Under the pieces are notes generated by a model. The model made no database searches. It was not told the origin of the DNA and saw only the letters and a list, made by a program, of their open reading frames with translations. DNA of 64,000 bases, taken from positions 8,725,501 through 8,789,500 of the forward strand of contig NC_053419.1 in NCBI RefSeq assembly GCF_016859285.1, given 5' to 3'. Each line of letters starts with the position of its first letter. Within the stretch, counting starts at the first letter, position 1. Below are positions 31,486 to 43,116 of this stretch, piece by piece. Origin of the DNA: Xiphias gladius (taxonomy: Eukaryota; Chordata; Actinopteri; Istiophoriformes; Xiphiidae). Both the position numbers and the translations under genes were made by a program.

Positions 31486-32166
31486 GCCGGAGACCTGCAG
31501 AGGAGGACATGATGAATGTGACAAAGTTAGGAAAATGTTTTACAGCTTGTAGGGATGCAGTAGCGTGTGAGCAGTATTGCCTGTGTTGCACCTGCATTTG
31601 TTTTGACACTCTTGGGTTTTGGGCTGTTGTTTGGACATTCGCACACTTCAACCAACCATACAACAGCCAATCACTTCAACAGGTCTCGGCTCTCAGCAAA
31701 ACCTGCAGCCTCCACCTACGCTGTTAGATAAGAGCGGCTCGTACCACAGTCTCTGATTAAGACTTTCTAAACCCCTAAATATGACCGAGGCCCGCTGTGA
31801 ATGGAGCTTTACTCTGTTTAAAAAAGCTTATTCTTTCAAAATAATGTATTATTTTAGAGATTACTCATTCATAATCATAATTCACATCGGTAGTGGCAGA
31901 ACTGATCAGATTACTGCGTTATTCAAACCTACATCAGGACAAAATGAGAGGATTATTGACCGGTTTGTCTCAAGTATTTATGGTTTCCTGCCTAGAATAC
32001 AGATTTTAGGATTGAATTTTATTGGCATTTGATTTCAGACTGCGTTATCCCATTTTATTTAGATATGCTTGGATTTCTGTCATGTAGTTATCAATGTGAG
32101 GGTACAATTAATGCTCTTAATATCGACCCAAAATAGCTTAAACACACACACACACACACACAGACA

Positions 32167-32208
<42 letters not shown>

Positions 32209-33808
32209 TATTCAGGGGTATAGGTTGTGTGTCTATTATTTGTATTTAGCTCAACTAATAAAAGGAAACTGTGAGAAGTGCCAAACTGAGAAGCAGCTTA
32301 TTTCTGATCATGTGTGTGGCCGTGTGTGTGTGTGTGTGTAGCAAGGGAGTTAAAGGGAAAGTGGGGCTGTAACAAGCTTCACAATTCTCTACAACTGACT
32401 CCTGGTGTATCTGTATTTGTATTCAACAGTCAATTTTTTGTGACTTTATTGCACTTTATGAGGCTGTTTGTATTTTATTGATGAAGGCTGTTGCACTGAA
32501 TTGTTATCAGAGGAGGCAGACTGGCAGAAAACCTGTAAAAACAGGGAAGGATATTAGCTCAATCATGACATTCATGTTGTAGATTTTATTTTTCCTTGTT
32601 CCAAAAGTGACGTGAAGGCCGCCCGGTTTGAGCGAGCATCCCTGCCACTTCCCATTAATACTCCGTATTATACAGTGACCTAATGTTGTGCGAATAAGTA
32701 CACAGAGACTTATTTTATGCACATATTAGAATCCCAATGTTTCCAAATATACTGAATATATATAAGGTGGATTTGGGGGGGGGGGGGGGTGATTTGTATT
32801 TGACGTACTGGTGCAGCCATAAAAACATAGCATCTTAGGTTAAGAGACCTCTATCAGAGCAGCATAACCACAGGTGTAAATAATAACAAAAAGGAGGGCT
32901 CCATTCCATCAAAGTGCCCCAGTACGCCTCGTCATTTAGCCAGCATGCATGACGGCGTGGCTCTGGTCCTGGATCGCCTGAATGGGACGCAGCCATCCTT
33001 AGTGTTATGAATTACACCTGAGCTTTTCCTGCCATCACAAGTCAAATGTCTGCTGTGAAAAAGGAACCACTAACCGTACAACACAGCATTAGAATCATGG
33101 TATTATTTTTACGTTCCTTATCCATTGGCTCTTGTCTCAGTTGAACTGGTGCTGTCACACTTCAAAGGTTCTCATCTCTTATTTGGTTTCACCTCGTTTA
33201 TTTCTACAATAACCCTGTAATATTTCTAGAAAAGGCTTCACATTATTTTTGTAATACTCAACAATCTGGTGTCATAGCTTGGTAGCCTTACTTGTAAGGG
33301 TTTCTGCCCTTTTTAGCTCCTGTAATTTTACTGCGAAATTTACTAACCCCGTAAAATCCTTGAGGGTGTTCGTCGTGATTTTGTGGATCTCAATACTGAC
33401 GCTAATTGTGACGTTCTTTAATTTTGCTCATTTTTTAATCAACTTCTACTGTGTCACATTCCTGCTGTAACTGTGATGTTCAGAGGCCTAGCACCTCTCA
33501 GGCTGCTGTAACATTAGAATTAGCATACTTTTCAACTGCTATTGCATTTGTAGCTGGATAAAAACGCTGCAAGCCAATGTGGTTTGTTAACAGTTGCCTA
33601 AAAACCCTCCTCTCCACCTTTGTACCTGCAGCTTGTTCCACGCAGAAATAATAAAAGAGATAAAAAACGTAGCTGGTAACTTTAACTTTTCATTTTAGCA
33701 CATACAGCTAATTCGCTGCTGTTACAAAACGTTGCTGTTTTAATTCTTCAGATAACCTAATAACTGATTAAAGTTTATCATTTTCGATCACTTTGCCTTC
33801 AGCCTAAC
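31486..33808 (-). other. Probable HDHD2 5' intron or upstream DNA
   Basis: No coding exon recognised. Contains (CA)n at about 32141-32204, a G-run near 32776-32790, and a complex, non-repetitive stretch at 32870-33035 that might be a conserved non-coding element. Confidence 0.35.
32141..32204. repeat. (CA)n microsatellite
   Basis: CA run with a GACAGA interruption. Confidence 0.9.
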
Positions 33809-33930
33809 CTTTAGCAACAGCAGCTGTCCCTCCTGCTTCCCGTTGACGTTTTCTTCTTCATCGGTTCAAAGCGGACCCGTTTTCTTTTCACGGCGCTCAT
33901 TGCTGCCCCCTGTACCTCGTATACTGCAAC
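33809..33930 (-). other. Candidate HDHD2 non-coding first exon with a 29-codon upstream ORF
   Basis: On the minus strand, a CpG-bearing segment ends in TTGCTAAAG|GTTAGG, a plausible donor at 33808-33807. It is a suitable partner for the acceptor before the HDHD2 start exon. It holds a complete small frame, ATG at 33900 to TAA at 33811, beginning MSAVKRKRVRFEPMKKK. The exact transcription start is not visible. It could instead be a promoter segment with chance splice-like sequence. Confidence 0.35.
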
Positions 33931-36781
33931 TGCTCCTACTCCCTTTTCAATTTCTAGATTATGTTAAAAGTATTCTTTTCAGATAAGAGGGTTATACTTA
34001 ACCATTTAATCACTCATTAGAAGAAAAAAAAAAACATATGCGTCCCATCCCACTAACAACCAACAGATGTATCGCATTAGTGCGTCTTTTAGGGCATTCA
34101 GATAGATTTAATATGGTGGGACGTATTATGAAAACATTAAAAACCTTCTCTCTGCACGATGCCAGACCACATTGGTCAAATCCTCTTTTCAGGTTACCTC
34201 CACGTAGTGAAAAACACTGTTGTTTTTTTTTTTTAGTTTTCAGTTTTTGTGCATAAATATTATGTAGCTCGGAAGATAGCTATGAAAAACATTATGTTGG
34301 AAAACTAATCTAAACAATGTACATTTCTTTGGCTAGACAAAATATCTATCAGTACCATATTTTAAATTCCTTCATAAAGCCCGGCTTTAATCTAATGTTT
34401 TGTTTCTGATTTTAATTTGGTTTTTCCCCCTCTCTTTCTTTTACTGACCTATGTTTTTCTTTCTTTTGGTGCTTGCTATTGTTGGGAACAGACCTTTGAC
34501 TTTGTGGCCACAGATTTTCTGTTCTTTCTTATTCTCCTTTCCACATTTTTGGGTTAGTGAATGACATTAAAATTACCTGACATGAAAAATTAGATCATCT
34601 TTTTATTTCAACATTTATTTAAAAAAATTTGACAACTGTTTTCATTTATTTCTTTTCTTCCGATGGACAGGTTTTCAGGGTGTAGACTCTCACAGGATTA
34701 GGTTTAACTTAACTTTTAAAAAATGTAATTATGTATGTAAATGTAATTATATAGATTCATCCCACTGTAACTTGTTTTTTTTTTGGAATCACACCTATTT
34801 AACTAACAAGTGGCACGAAATATTAAAAATTGTACATTTGAACATTTAAAATGAAGAGGAATGAAAAAGCTGTGTAAGTTCTTCAAACTAACCTGTCAAA
34901 CCACTTTCTTTTGATTTATTATTGACAGGCCACAGACCCAGACAACACACATCCTGACCTGTGATGAGCAGAGACATATTCATGTCCACTCGCCAAGATT
35001 TTACCCAAAGCTAATCTCTGACTAATCACAGATCAAAGTGGCTTTACTGTGAAAATCTCCCTGATAAACATATGCTTCTAATTCCAGCAGAGCCCATTTT
35101 CCCTCACTCCCCCTCCTATGCATTTGGGATCAAAACTAGTGTTAATAAAATTGCTTGTCGAGCTTAGCAGGGGAGGGAATGGTGATAATTCACAACATAT
35201 GGGCAGTATTAATAAAATGGAGCAGGGATGGACGGGAAATCAGTGGTGGAGAAGACACTGCAGCATCCTATTCACGTAAAAGTACCGTTACGTGAGTAGT
35301 TGTCAAGTGCAAGTAAAGGTACTGCCATAAAATGCACTGCTTTAAAAGCAAGAAGGGCTTCAATTCCAATGTACTCCAATAAAAGTGATTACATTAAAAT
35401 AGACATAAAAAGGCTAATTTAAATGGTAAACCGCTGAAACTCTTATCCAAATGTTCTCCACTCCTCTGCTGCCACACTCATAGAAAGAAAAGACAATAAA
35501 GAGAATTTCATTATCCTGAATACTACATTTATTTCAAGACAACCTACTATCCCGATAATGTTTGTGACATTGAGAGGTCACTGATGTGTCAACAGTACAA
35601 AGGTACGTTGCTCTGAGTTGTGTTTGGCAATATTGCTTAAAATTTACAGTACACAGATTTAACCAAATTCTAACAGAAGAAATGAAACACTGAACCTTTT
35701 TTCTCACTTCATTAGGTAGAGATCACTGAGAATGAAGAAGCTCTAGCTGTGATTCCTCTTCAGGTTTGGGACTGTGAAACACTAAGTCGGTTGCAAGTCT
35801 CCTTCACCGTCACAAATGACTTAACAGTCCGCGACACCTCTTATCCAGCAAAATGTCTCCATAGAGTTGTGCAGGGCCATTAGAAGGAAAAACACGACAG
35901 TAACAGTGTTCCTGACAAAGTGTCGACAAAGCCTCAATATCTCCTTCTGTCTGTGTACCCATGTTACGGAAGTCCTTAAAAAAAAACTGCTCAGCGGACA
36001 GGGTTCACAGTTTAGACTTTCTTAGCAGCAGCAGCCGTCAGCATCATTTGTGATCTCCAAACGTTGTCTACGAGCACATATTCAAGTCTCTACTGCTGCC
36101 TCACCCTTCCCCCTGGGAAACCGCTTGGTTAGAACCAGGGCTGAACCCCAGATCAAAAAGACGTGTACCGTATACTGTCGCCTGCTTTGGTACAGAAGAC
36201 TGGGTGCTGGCCATCATACTAAACTGTACTGTTACGGGGAGTGAAACAATCAGTGGAAATATTGTCCGGCCCCGCTGCTGAAAACAATTCTTTCCCATAT
36301 GTATCAAAAGTAAGAAGTTCCTCCTTGGTGACACTAAAATAAAACATATGACACACATCATCATGAAATCATTGAAACAGATTCCCTTCAGTGTGTCTGG
36401 GACGGAACATGTGATGGTTAGAGTGGAGGAAAACACTGTGCGGCACAAAACAGAACCAAAGGGTTACATTATTTTATATTTTTTCCGATTGGTGTCACGT
36501 TGACGGGGAGGTTAGGGGCCAACCCAAGCTTTATTTTTGACCAGGTGGTGACTGAATTCTCTTTTGTTTCAGTTCCAAAGATGAGTTTGGTGTTTGTTTG
36601 TTTTTTTTTTTCCCCCCTCTATTCCCCTGTCAACCGTTATGGAAAACATTTTCCACACTGCTGAAGACTGGCAACGGCAGAAGTCTCTAAATGACACACA
36701 ATGCGTTGTGTGTCTGTGTGAGTGTGTGTAGTTGTTCCTTGGCCCGTGTCCGGTCCTCTGGCTTCATACTGGCGCGCCGTA
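33931..36781. other. HDHD2-IER3IP1 intergenic DNA and IER3IP1 3' UTR
   Basis: No exon recognised. The right part (about 35500-36781) is probably the IER3IP1 3' UTR on the minus strand; minus-strand AATAAA hexamers occur near 36530 and 35528. The block 34940-35225 is complex sequence that could be a conserved non-coding element. A repeat-like segment with GTAAAAGTAC motifs follows at about 35270-35400. Confidence 0.35.
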
Positions 36782-37750
36782 TTATCCAAACAGCAACAAC
36801 AGAACGATGCAGGCTGAATTCACTATTATTAAAGGCACTGTAAAAACAAAAGAAGAAGAAGGAAAAAAATGTTTCTGATTGGTAGATTTAGTTGCAAAAT
36901 CCTCAACCTCTCAATAGTAGGGCTGGGTATCAAACCCACTTTGGGTCCTGACCAAAATGGGGGTGTAGCCCTGAGCATTGAAGGCCGTCAAGTACTGGAG
37001 CTAGGTTCAGTTTCTTAGTCTGGTGTTCCTGATCTCTAATTAGATACTTTTGGATTTAAGTAATAACTCTGCTGATTTTAGACCGCATTTTATTTAGATA
37101 TTTCGATAATTAAATACTGATCCGCTTGAGTGGTTTTCATGTATATTAACAAGGAAGTATCGTTTTGTTATCAGTGAAGCTTGGGGGGTGTTTATTGGCA
37201 CAAGTATCAGACTATTCCACAGGATACCCAGCCCTGCTAAATATGACATTCACACAACATTTGCTGTGATCTTAGATGATTCAATTTAGAAAAAAAAAAA
37301 AATGTTTTTTCTTCTTGGGAAAACTGGCTGTCCTACCTCTCATGACAGTCCGGACTGAGCGGATGAGATTGAGGATCTGGGCTTTGACTCCTGGATCATC
37401 CCCAAAACCCCCGACTCCCTGGTCAACACCCCAGCCGACTGAAGACAGAGGGAGACATCAAACGGGGGGAGGAGGAGGAGGAGGAGGAGGAGGACGCGAT
37501 TACAGAAAAGGAGAAAGCAGACAGGAGGTGGCGGTGGGTTAAAGGAGTAGCACTGTAGTAGCCGCTTCCACACCCAGCTAGCTGCTTCTATCACTGTTTT
37601 CGCCGTTATTTCAATAAAATATAGGATGTACGTTGTAGAAAATATGGCGGAATACTTACTCTTGCTGAGAAACCGCTCCTCGTGCAACACGGCGATTGCA
37701 TTTGTGCATAGAATAGCGGTCTGGATGAGAGAGTACAGTGTAAACGCCAT
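36782..37750 (-). CDS. ier3ip1: Immediate early response 3-interacting protein 1
   Basis: Small ER/Golgi membrane protein; human mutations cause microcephaly with epilepsy and neonatal diabetes. Three coding exons on the minus strand: 37750-37660, 37438-37337 and 36837-36782. They total 249 nt, or 82 residues, exactly the human length. The N-terminus MAFTLYSLIQTAILCTNAIAVLHEERFL forms the first hydrophobic segment. The middle GWGVDQGVGGFGDDPG is the soluble loop. The end, PLIIVNSACIVLLLLFG, is the second membrane segment and runs to a TAA stop. Frame is kept at both junctions (phases 1 and 2). The ATG at 37750 matches the family start. The frame is also open upstream to another ATG at 37882 through acidic and glycine runs; see findings. 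It lies between HDHD2 and SKOR2, as in human 18q21. Confidence 0.96.
36919..37235. mobile_element. MITE with AGGGCTGGGTATC terminal inverted repeats
   Basis: Left end AGGGCTGGGTATC at 36919-36931; exact reverse complement at 37223-37235. The element is about 317 bp, non-coding, and lies inside IER3IP1 intron 2. The ends resemble fish hAT-type non-autonomous elements. A clean 8-bp target duplication was not confirmed. Confidence 0.7.
37466..37494 (+). repeat. (GGA)n tract in IER3IP1 intron 1
   Basis: Short GGA run on the plus strand, opposite in sense to the (CCT) tract at 37777-37796 in the IER3IP1 leader. It is the smaller of the two local triplet tracts. Confidence 0.85.
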
Positions 37751-37960
37751 GCTGGCACTTTCCTCTGCTCCCCCTGCTCCTCCTCCTCCTCCTCCTGCCC
37801 CGTCGTCGTCGTCGTCTTCTTCTTCTTCGTCCACCACTCCCAGAGATGCAGATGCCGTAAACGAGCAGCAGAGGTCGTGCAACAGAACTCCAGGACGTCG
37901 CTCCGTTCACTTCAAAGTGCCCTTGTTCAAGGGCTGCACCCTCCGTGTCACGACCTAAGA
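37751..37960 (-). promoter_or_regulatory. IER3IP1 5' leader with triplet-repeat runs
   Basis: Upstream of the start codon the minus strand carries GAA, GAC and GGA triplet runs (plus-strand CTC at 37777-37796 and CGT/CTT at 37800-37830) and CpGs. It is probably leader plus core promoter. Its start-codon-proximal segment, including the CTC tract, is the source of the sequence re-found at 38905. Confidence 0.55.
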
Positions 37961-38512
37961 AAGGGAACTTGTCCTTGCTTTTAAAAAATATTAGAAAGTC
38001 GTTGGAATTATACATTTTAACATTTTTTTTAAACATTAACATTTTATTTTAGATTTTATTTATGTATTTTTAGACTTATGCCTTGTCACGTTTACATATT
38101 ACATCACCCCCCCCTTAATATTTTCCCCTAAACAGAGAAAAATAAATTAAAGAAAATATGTAGTGACAAATTAGATCGTTAAAAAGATCAATAACTTATT
38201 TCACTTCATGTTTTTTTTATTGTGAAGATTGACATCACAAAATAATTATGCTGTGGGCACCTAAAAATATTTAATGTTTTGACATTATTATTATCTTATC
38301 ATTGTCAACTGACCTGTGCTGCTGTTTTTGACATCTCTTATTTTCCTTTATTTTGTTTGTATGTACTGTGCATTTATTTTTTAACACGTTTGATATTATT
38401 TATTTCTTTTCAATTTGAGAGTAGGTCCATACTTTGATTATGACCTCTTGAGCTCTCCTATTTCGCTTCCGTTTTTATCTCGTTCAAATGCAACTAATGC
38501 AGTAATTAATAT
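37961..38512. other. A/T-rich intergenic stretch
   Basis: No gene or defined repeat recognised between the IER3IP1 promoter side and the first copy of the 395-bp duplication. Confidence 0.5.
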
Positions 38513-38907
38513 CTTTGTGTGTTTCTGACACTACTTTTCGTTTTTCAAGAGCATCAAATGATCAAAACTGTAAGCTACAGTGTCATAAAATTCAAAACAA
38601 GAAAGCATTAGTAATGGCTATTCCATATCATTTCCACAATCAACAAATAGTCCTAATCATGAAACCACATTCTGGTTATTGTATAGACTTTTAATTTACA
38701 CATAAATAGTAGAGAAACTACAAGAACATATTTAAATACATCTGCATTAACAGTTTATAATGATAACTTTTTTCTCAGTAAATGACAACTTTATCCATTC
38801 ATTCATTTCATTCTATAAACAAGATGAGGGTGAGTTCTCATTTTTATTCTCTACACCATCATCAGGTCTCTTTCTTTTTCTTTTAACATTGTAATTAGGA
38901 ATATTGT
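38513..38907 (+). repeat. 395-bp direct duplication, copy 1
   Basis: Matches 40785-41179 base for base at a constant offset of 2272 bp. Only two substitutions were found by eye (TTC/TGC near 38591 and ATC/AAC near 38628). It is non-coding and A/T-rich and flanks the left side of the CCT array. Confidence 0.95.
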
Positions 38908-40786
38908 AAACGCCATGCTGGCACTTTCCTCTGCTCCTCCTGCTCCTCCTCCTCCTCCTCCTCCTCCTCCTCCTCCTCCTCCTCCTCCTCCTCCTCCTCC
39001 TCCTCCTCCTCCTCCTCCTCCTCCTCCTCCTCCTCCTCCCCTTCCTCCTCCTCCCCCTCCTCCTCTTCCTGCTCCTCCTCCTCCTCCTCCTCCTCCTCCT
39101 CCTCCTCCTCCTCCTCCTCCTCCTCCTCCTCCTCCTCCTCCTCCTCCTCCTCCTCCTCCTCCTCCTCCTCCTCCTCCTCCTCCTCCTCCTCCTCCTCCTC
39201 CTCCTCCTCCTCCTCCTCCTCCTCCTCCTCCTCCTCCTCCTCCTCCTCCTCCTCCTCCTCCTCCTCCTCCTCCTCCTCCTCCTCCTCCTCCTCCTCCTCC
39301 TCCTCCTCCTCCTCCTCCTCCTCCTCCTCCTCCTCCTCCTCCTCCTCCTCCTCCTCCTCCTCCTCCTCCTCCTCCTCCTCCTCCTCCTCCTCCTCCTCCT
39401 CCTCCTCCTCCTCCTCCTCCTCCTCCTCCTCCTCCTCCTCCTCCTCCTCCTCCTCCTCCTCCTCCTCCTCCTCCTCCTCCTCCTCCTCCTCCTCCTCCTC
39501 CTCCTCCTCCTCCTCCTCCTCCTCCTCCTCCTCCTCCTCCTCCTCCTCCTCCTCCTCCTCCTCCTCCTCCTCCTCCTCCTCCTCCTCCTCCTCCTCCTCC
39601 TCCTCCTCCTCCTCCTCCTCCTCCTCCTCCTCCTCCTCCTCCTCCTCCTCCTCCTCCTCCTCCTCCTCCTCCTCCTCCTCCTCCTCCTCCTCCTCCTCCT
39701 CCTCCTCCTCCTCCTCCTCCTCCTCCTCCTCCTCCTCCTCCTCCTCCTCCTCCTCCTCCTCCTCCTCCTCCTCCTCCTCCTCCTCCTCCTCCTCCTCCTC
39801 CTCCTCCTCCTCCTCCTCCTCCTCCTCCTCCTCCTCCTCCTCCTCCTCCTCCTCCTCCTCCTCCTCCTCCTCCTCCTCCTCCTCCTCCTCCTCCTCCTCC
39901 TCCTCCTCCTCCTCCTCCTCCTCCTCCTCCTCCTCCTCCTCCTCCTCCTCCTCCTCCTCCTCCTCCTCCTCCTCCTCCTCCTCCTCCTCCTCCTCCTCCT
40001 CCTCCTCCTCCTCCTCCTCCTCCTCCTCCTCCTCCTCCTCCTCCTCCTCCTCCTCCTCCTCCTCCTCCTCCTCCTCCTCCTCCTCCTCCTCCTCCTCCTC
40101 CTCCTCCTCCTCCTCCTCCTCCTCCTCCTCCTCCTCCTCCTCCTCCTCCTCCTCCTCCTCCTCCTCCTCCTCCTCCTCCTCCTCCTCCTCCTCCTCCTCC
40201 TCCTCCTCCTCCTCCTCCTCCTCCTCCTCCTCCTCCTCCTCCTCCTCCTCCTCCTCCTCCTCCTCCTCCTCCTCCTCCTCCTCCTCCTCCTCCTCCTCCT
40301 CCTCCTCCTCCTCCTCCTCCTCCTCCTCCTCCTCCTCCTCCTCCTCCTCCTCCTCCTCCTCCTCCTCCTCCTCCTCCTCCTCCTCCTCCTCCTCCTCCTC
40401 CTCCTCCTCCTCCTCCTCCTCCTCCTCCTCCTCCTCCTCCTCCTCCTCCTCCTCCTCCTCCTCCTCCTCCTCCTCCTCCTCCTCCTCCTCCTCCTCCTCC
40501 TCCTCCTCCTCCTCCTCCTCCTCCTCCTCCTCCTCCTCCTCCTCCTCCTCCTCCTCCTCCTCCTCCTCCTCCTCCTCCTCCTCCTCCTCCTCCTCCTCCT
40601 CCTCCTCCTCCTCCTCCTCCTCCTCCTCCTCCTCCTCCTCCTCCTCCTCCTCCTCCTCCTCCTCCTCCTCCTCCTCCTCCTCCTCCTCCTCCTCCTCCTC
40701 CTCCTCCTCCTCCTCCTCCTCCTCCTCCTCCTCCTCCTCCTCCTCCTCCTCCTCCTCCTCCTCCTCCTCCTCCTCCTCCTCCTCCT
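38905..40786. repeat. Giant (CCT)n/(GGA)n array seeded by an IER3IP1 leader fragment
   Basis: The left edge, TGTAAACGCCATGCTGGCAC and following bases, reproduces the IER3IP1 start-codon region (37739 onward), including the minus-strand ATG and the first four codons. The (CTC) run of the leader then expands. After a few interruptions up to 39071 the repeat is uninterrupted as shown from 39072 to 40786, about 1.7 kb or roughly 570 units. The 650-residue polyglycine and 661-residue polyproline frames across it are repeat artefacts. The G-rich strand is the minus strand. The length in the living genome may differ, since such tracts are hard to assemble. Confidence 0.95.
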
Positions 40787-41179
40787 TTGTGTGTTTCTGA
40801 CACTACTTTTCGTTTTTCAAGAGCATCAAATGATCAAAACTGTAAGCTACAGTGTCATAAAATGCAAAACAAGAAAGCATTAGTAATGGCTATTCCATAA
40901 CATTTCCACAATCAACAAATAGTCCTAATCATGAAACCACATTCTGGTTATTGTATAGACTTTTAATTTACACATAAATAGTAGAGAAACTACAAGAACA
41001 TATTTAAATACATCTGCATTAACAGTTTATAATGATAACTTTTTTCTCAGTAAATGACAACTTTATCCATTCATTCATTTCATTCTATAAACAAGATGAG
41101 GGTGAGTTCTCATTTTTATTCTCTACACCATCATCAGGTCTCTTTCTTTTTCTTTTAACATTGTAATTAGGAATATTGT
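40785..41179 (+). repeat. 395-bp direct duplication, copy 2
   Basis: Second copy of 38513-38907, resuming directly after the CCT array at a shared CT and ending at the shared AATATTGT before unique sequence TCACAATCAG. See copy 1 for the differences. Confidence 0.95.
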
Positions 41180-43116
41180 CACAATCAGGGTCTGATCCTC
41201 AAATAAATAAACAAACAAACACATATAGATAGACGTGACTGAGAGGTTCAGCGTTCTCACTTGGGACATTTTATACAGTCGGGTGAAATCATTTACAGGT
41301 AGATATACAACACTGACAAACTTCGCTCCTGGTGGCCAGGACATTCTTTTGGAGAGCAAACAAGTACGTGGAATTGGCCTGTAACTCTTTGGTCACCATC
41401 TGCCGACACCCCAAACACATGTTAAAGGCAGATTCAGCAGCTGATGGCGGCAATTTTACCTTCTCCTCTGGGAGGAAGTGAAGTCTGTAAGTTGGTTAGA
41501 AAATTTGGGTGGCGCTTAAAAAGTACCTTCAGTGACACTTTGAGCAAGGAATTCTCCGGCTGTACTGTTCGATTCGCTCGGAGGTTAACAGCAGAAGACT
41601 ATTTCTTAACTGCACGCTGTAGATGTGACAGGATGGTGTTTTAAGGTGAGTTAAAAAAAAAAATTCAGATGCAGCAACATCTGCACTGAACAAAATACTG
41701 AAAGTTTTATTGTACATTCAGAAATCACCCCCAGATACTAAAACTATTGGTGCGAACTGTAACTGCCAGCGTGAACCCTTTTTGTGATACCATCCTGTAT
41801 TAATACTGGTCAAATTGCACCATTAGGTTTAAAACCCAAAACACAGATACTCTCTGTGCTCTGATTCCCCCCTTATTCTGTTCAACTAAAAGACCAAGCC
41901 TGTCTGTACCAAGTCTCCACCAACATCTGATCTCTTCGGTGATGACTGACAATGTTGATAAGCGGCGGTAATGATGATTTGTGTTCACGGGAAGTTTTTT
42001 TTTTTTTGGTCAATAAACACAACTGGACATGACGAGGAGAATCCCTTTGGGATCTGATGTTGACAAATAAAGGTTGGTATGTTTGTTTCTCTTTAGGGTC
42101 CCCATTTGGTGATACCAGAGCAACAACAACAATAACAACAGCAAAAAATCTTGTGTGAAGTCCATCCGTATCCACAGTCCTGTGTATGTACAATTGGGCC
42201 AGTGGCGGTCATAGTCATGGACTTAACAGCCAGTCTTACTGAACCTATGACTGTTCATCTTTTAAGAGCTTGCAAAAGGTCAGAATCCTTTTTTTTTTTT
42301 GTAGAAGAAGAAGTGTACAACTGCCTTCCTTGTGGTATTCAACAGCCCTTGAAAAGTTTTACAGTTCACAAATGGCAAGAAAGGCAATGGTTGCTTTGGT
42401 CCTGGTTGCAAACAGCATAAAGGAAAGAGCGGGCGGATGTCAGCAGTTTGTGTCCCCTTGAAGTTCAGTCAGTCTGGGAAATGAACTTGGCCAAGGAAAC
42501 ACAGAGGAATCTTTTAGCAGCGTGCTACCTCATGGCAGTACAAACCGGTCCAAATGAGTTCTTACCAGGCAGAGTTTAAGTGCAGGGCCAGAAAACCGCT
42601 GTCCCAGTCATTTTTCGTGTGAGCTCTTTTTTTTTTAATTCTTGGAACATTTGCAGAAATCCAAGAATCTTCTGCCTCCTAAATGGGATTTTCTTGCCTC
42701 CGCCTGTAAAGACATTAAATAAATTAAAATCGAACATTGATGTTATGTTCTGGTTTAGTGTTTTTCAGAGATGGATAGGTCTTAATAGTTACCGTATAGT
42801 CTGTTATAGTGGGTCCAAAGACTGGTGTTTAGGTTTAGCTTGTAAAAAACATTGTGAATGCGTTACGCTGTAGCTTTCAGACAGCTGCCATTTACTGGGC
42901 CAGGATAACTAACTGCCAAGTGTGTTACAGAGCAAAAAGAGACCGAATTTCCCCTTTAAATCACCAACTTAAGTAAAAGAAAATCAGGCTTATTCGCAGA
43001 GACTGTATTGGATGTTTTTCCCTGGTCTGGCTGTAAATTGTCAAATCTAGGCTAAATGTTGCCTGACGAAAAGCTGCATTTTACTAAATTAATTAAAATA
43101 AACAGTCACCTTTTAG
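41180..43116 (-). other. SKOR2 3' UTR and downstream DNA
   Basis: No coding exon recognised. A minus-strand AATAAA near 41711-41706 is a candidate poly(A) signal, implying a long 3' UTR. The segment 42835-42957 (GCTGTAGCTTTCAGACAGC to AATTTCCCCTTTA) resembles a common fish interspersed repeat. Confidence 0.4.

Noticed and set aside
38937-40786. CRISPR-like or satellite array
   Set aside because: The unit is three bases with no spacers, so it is a microsatellite expansion.
38851-40900. 650-residue polyglycine and 661-residue polyproline open frames
   Set aside because: They simply read the (CCT)n array on either strand; a triplet repeat with no stop in these frames must be open. No promoter, splice support or unique domain accompanies them.
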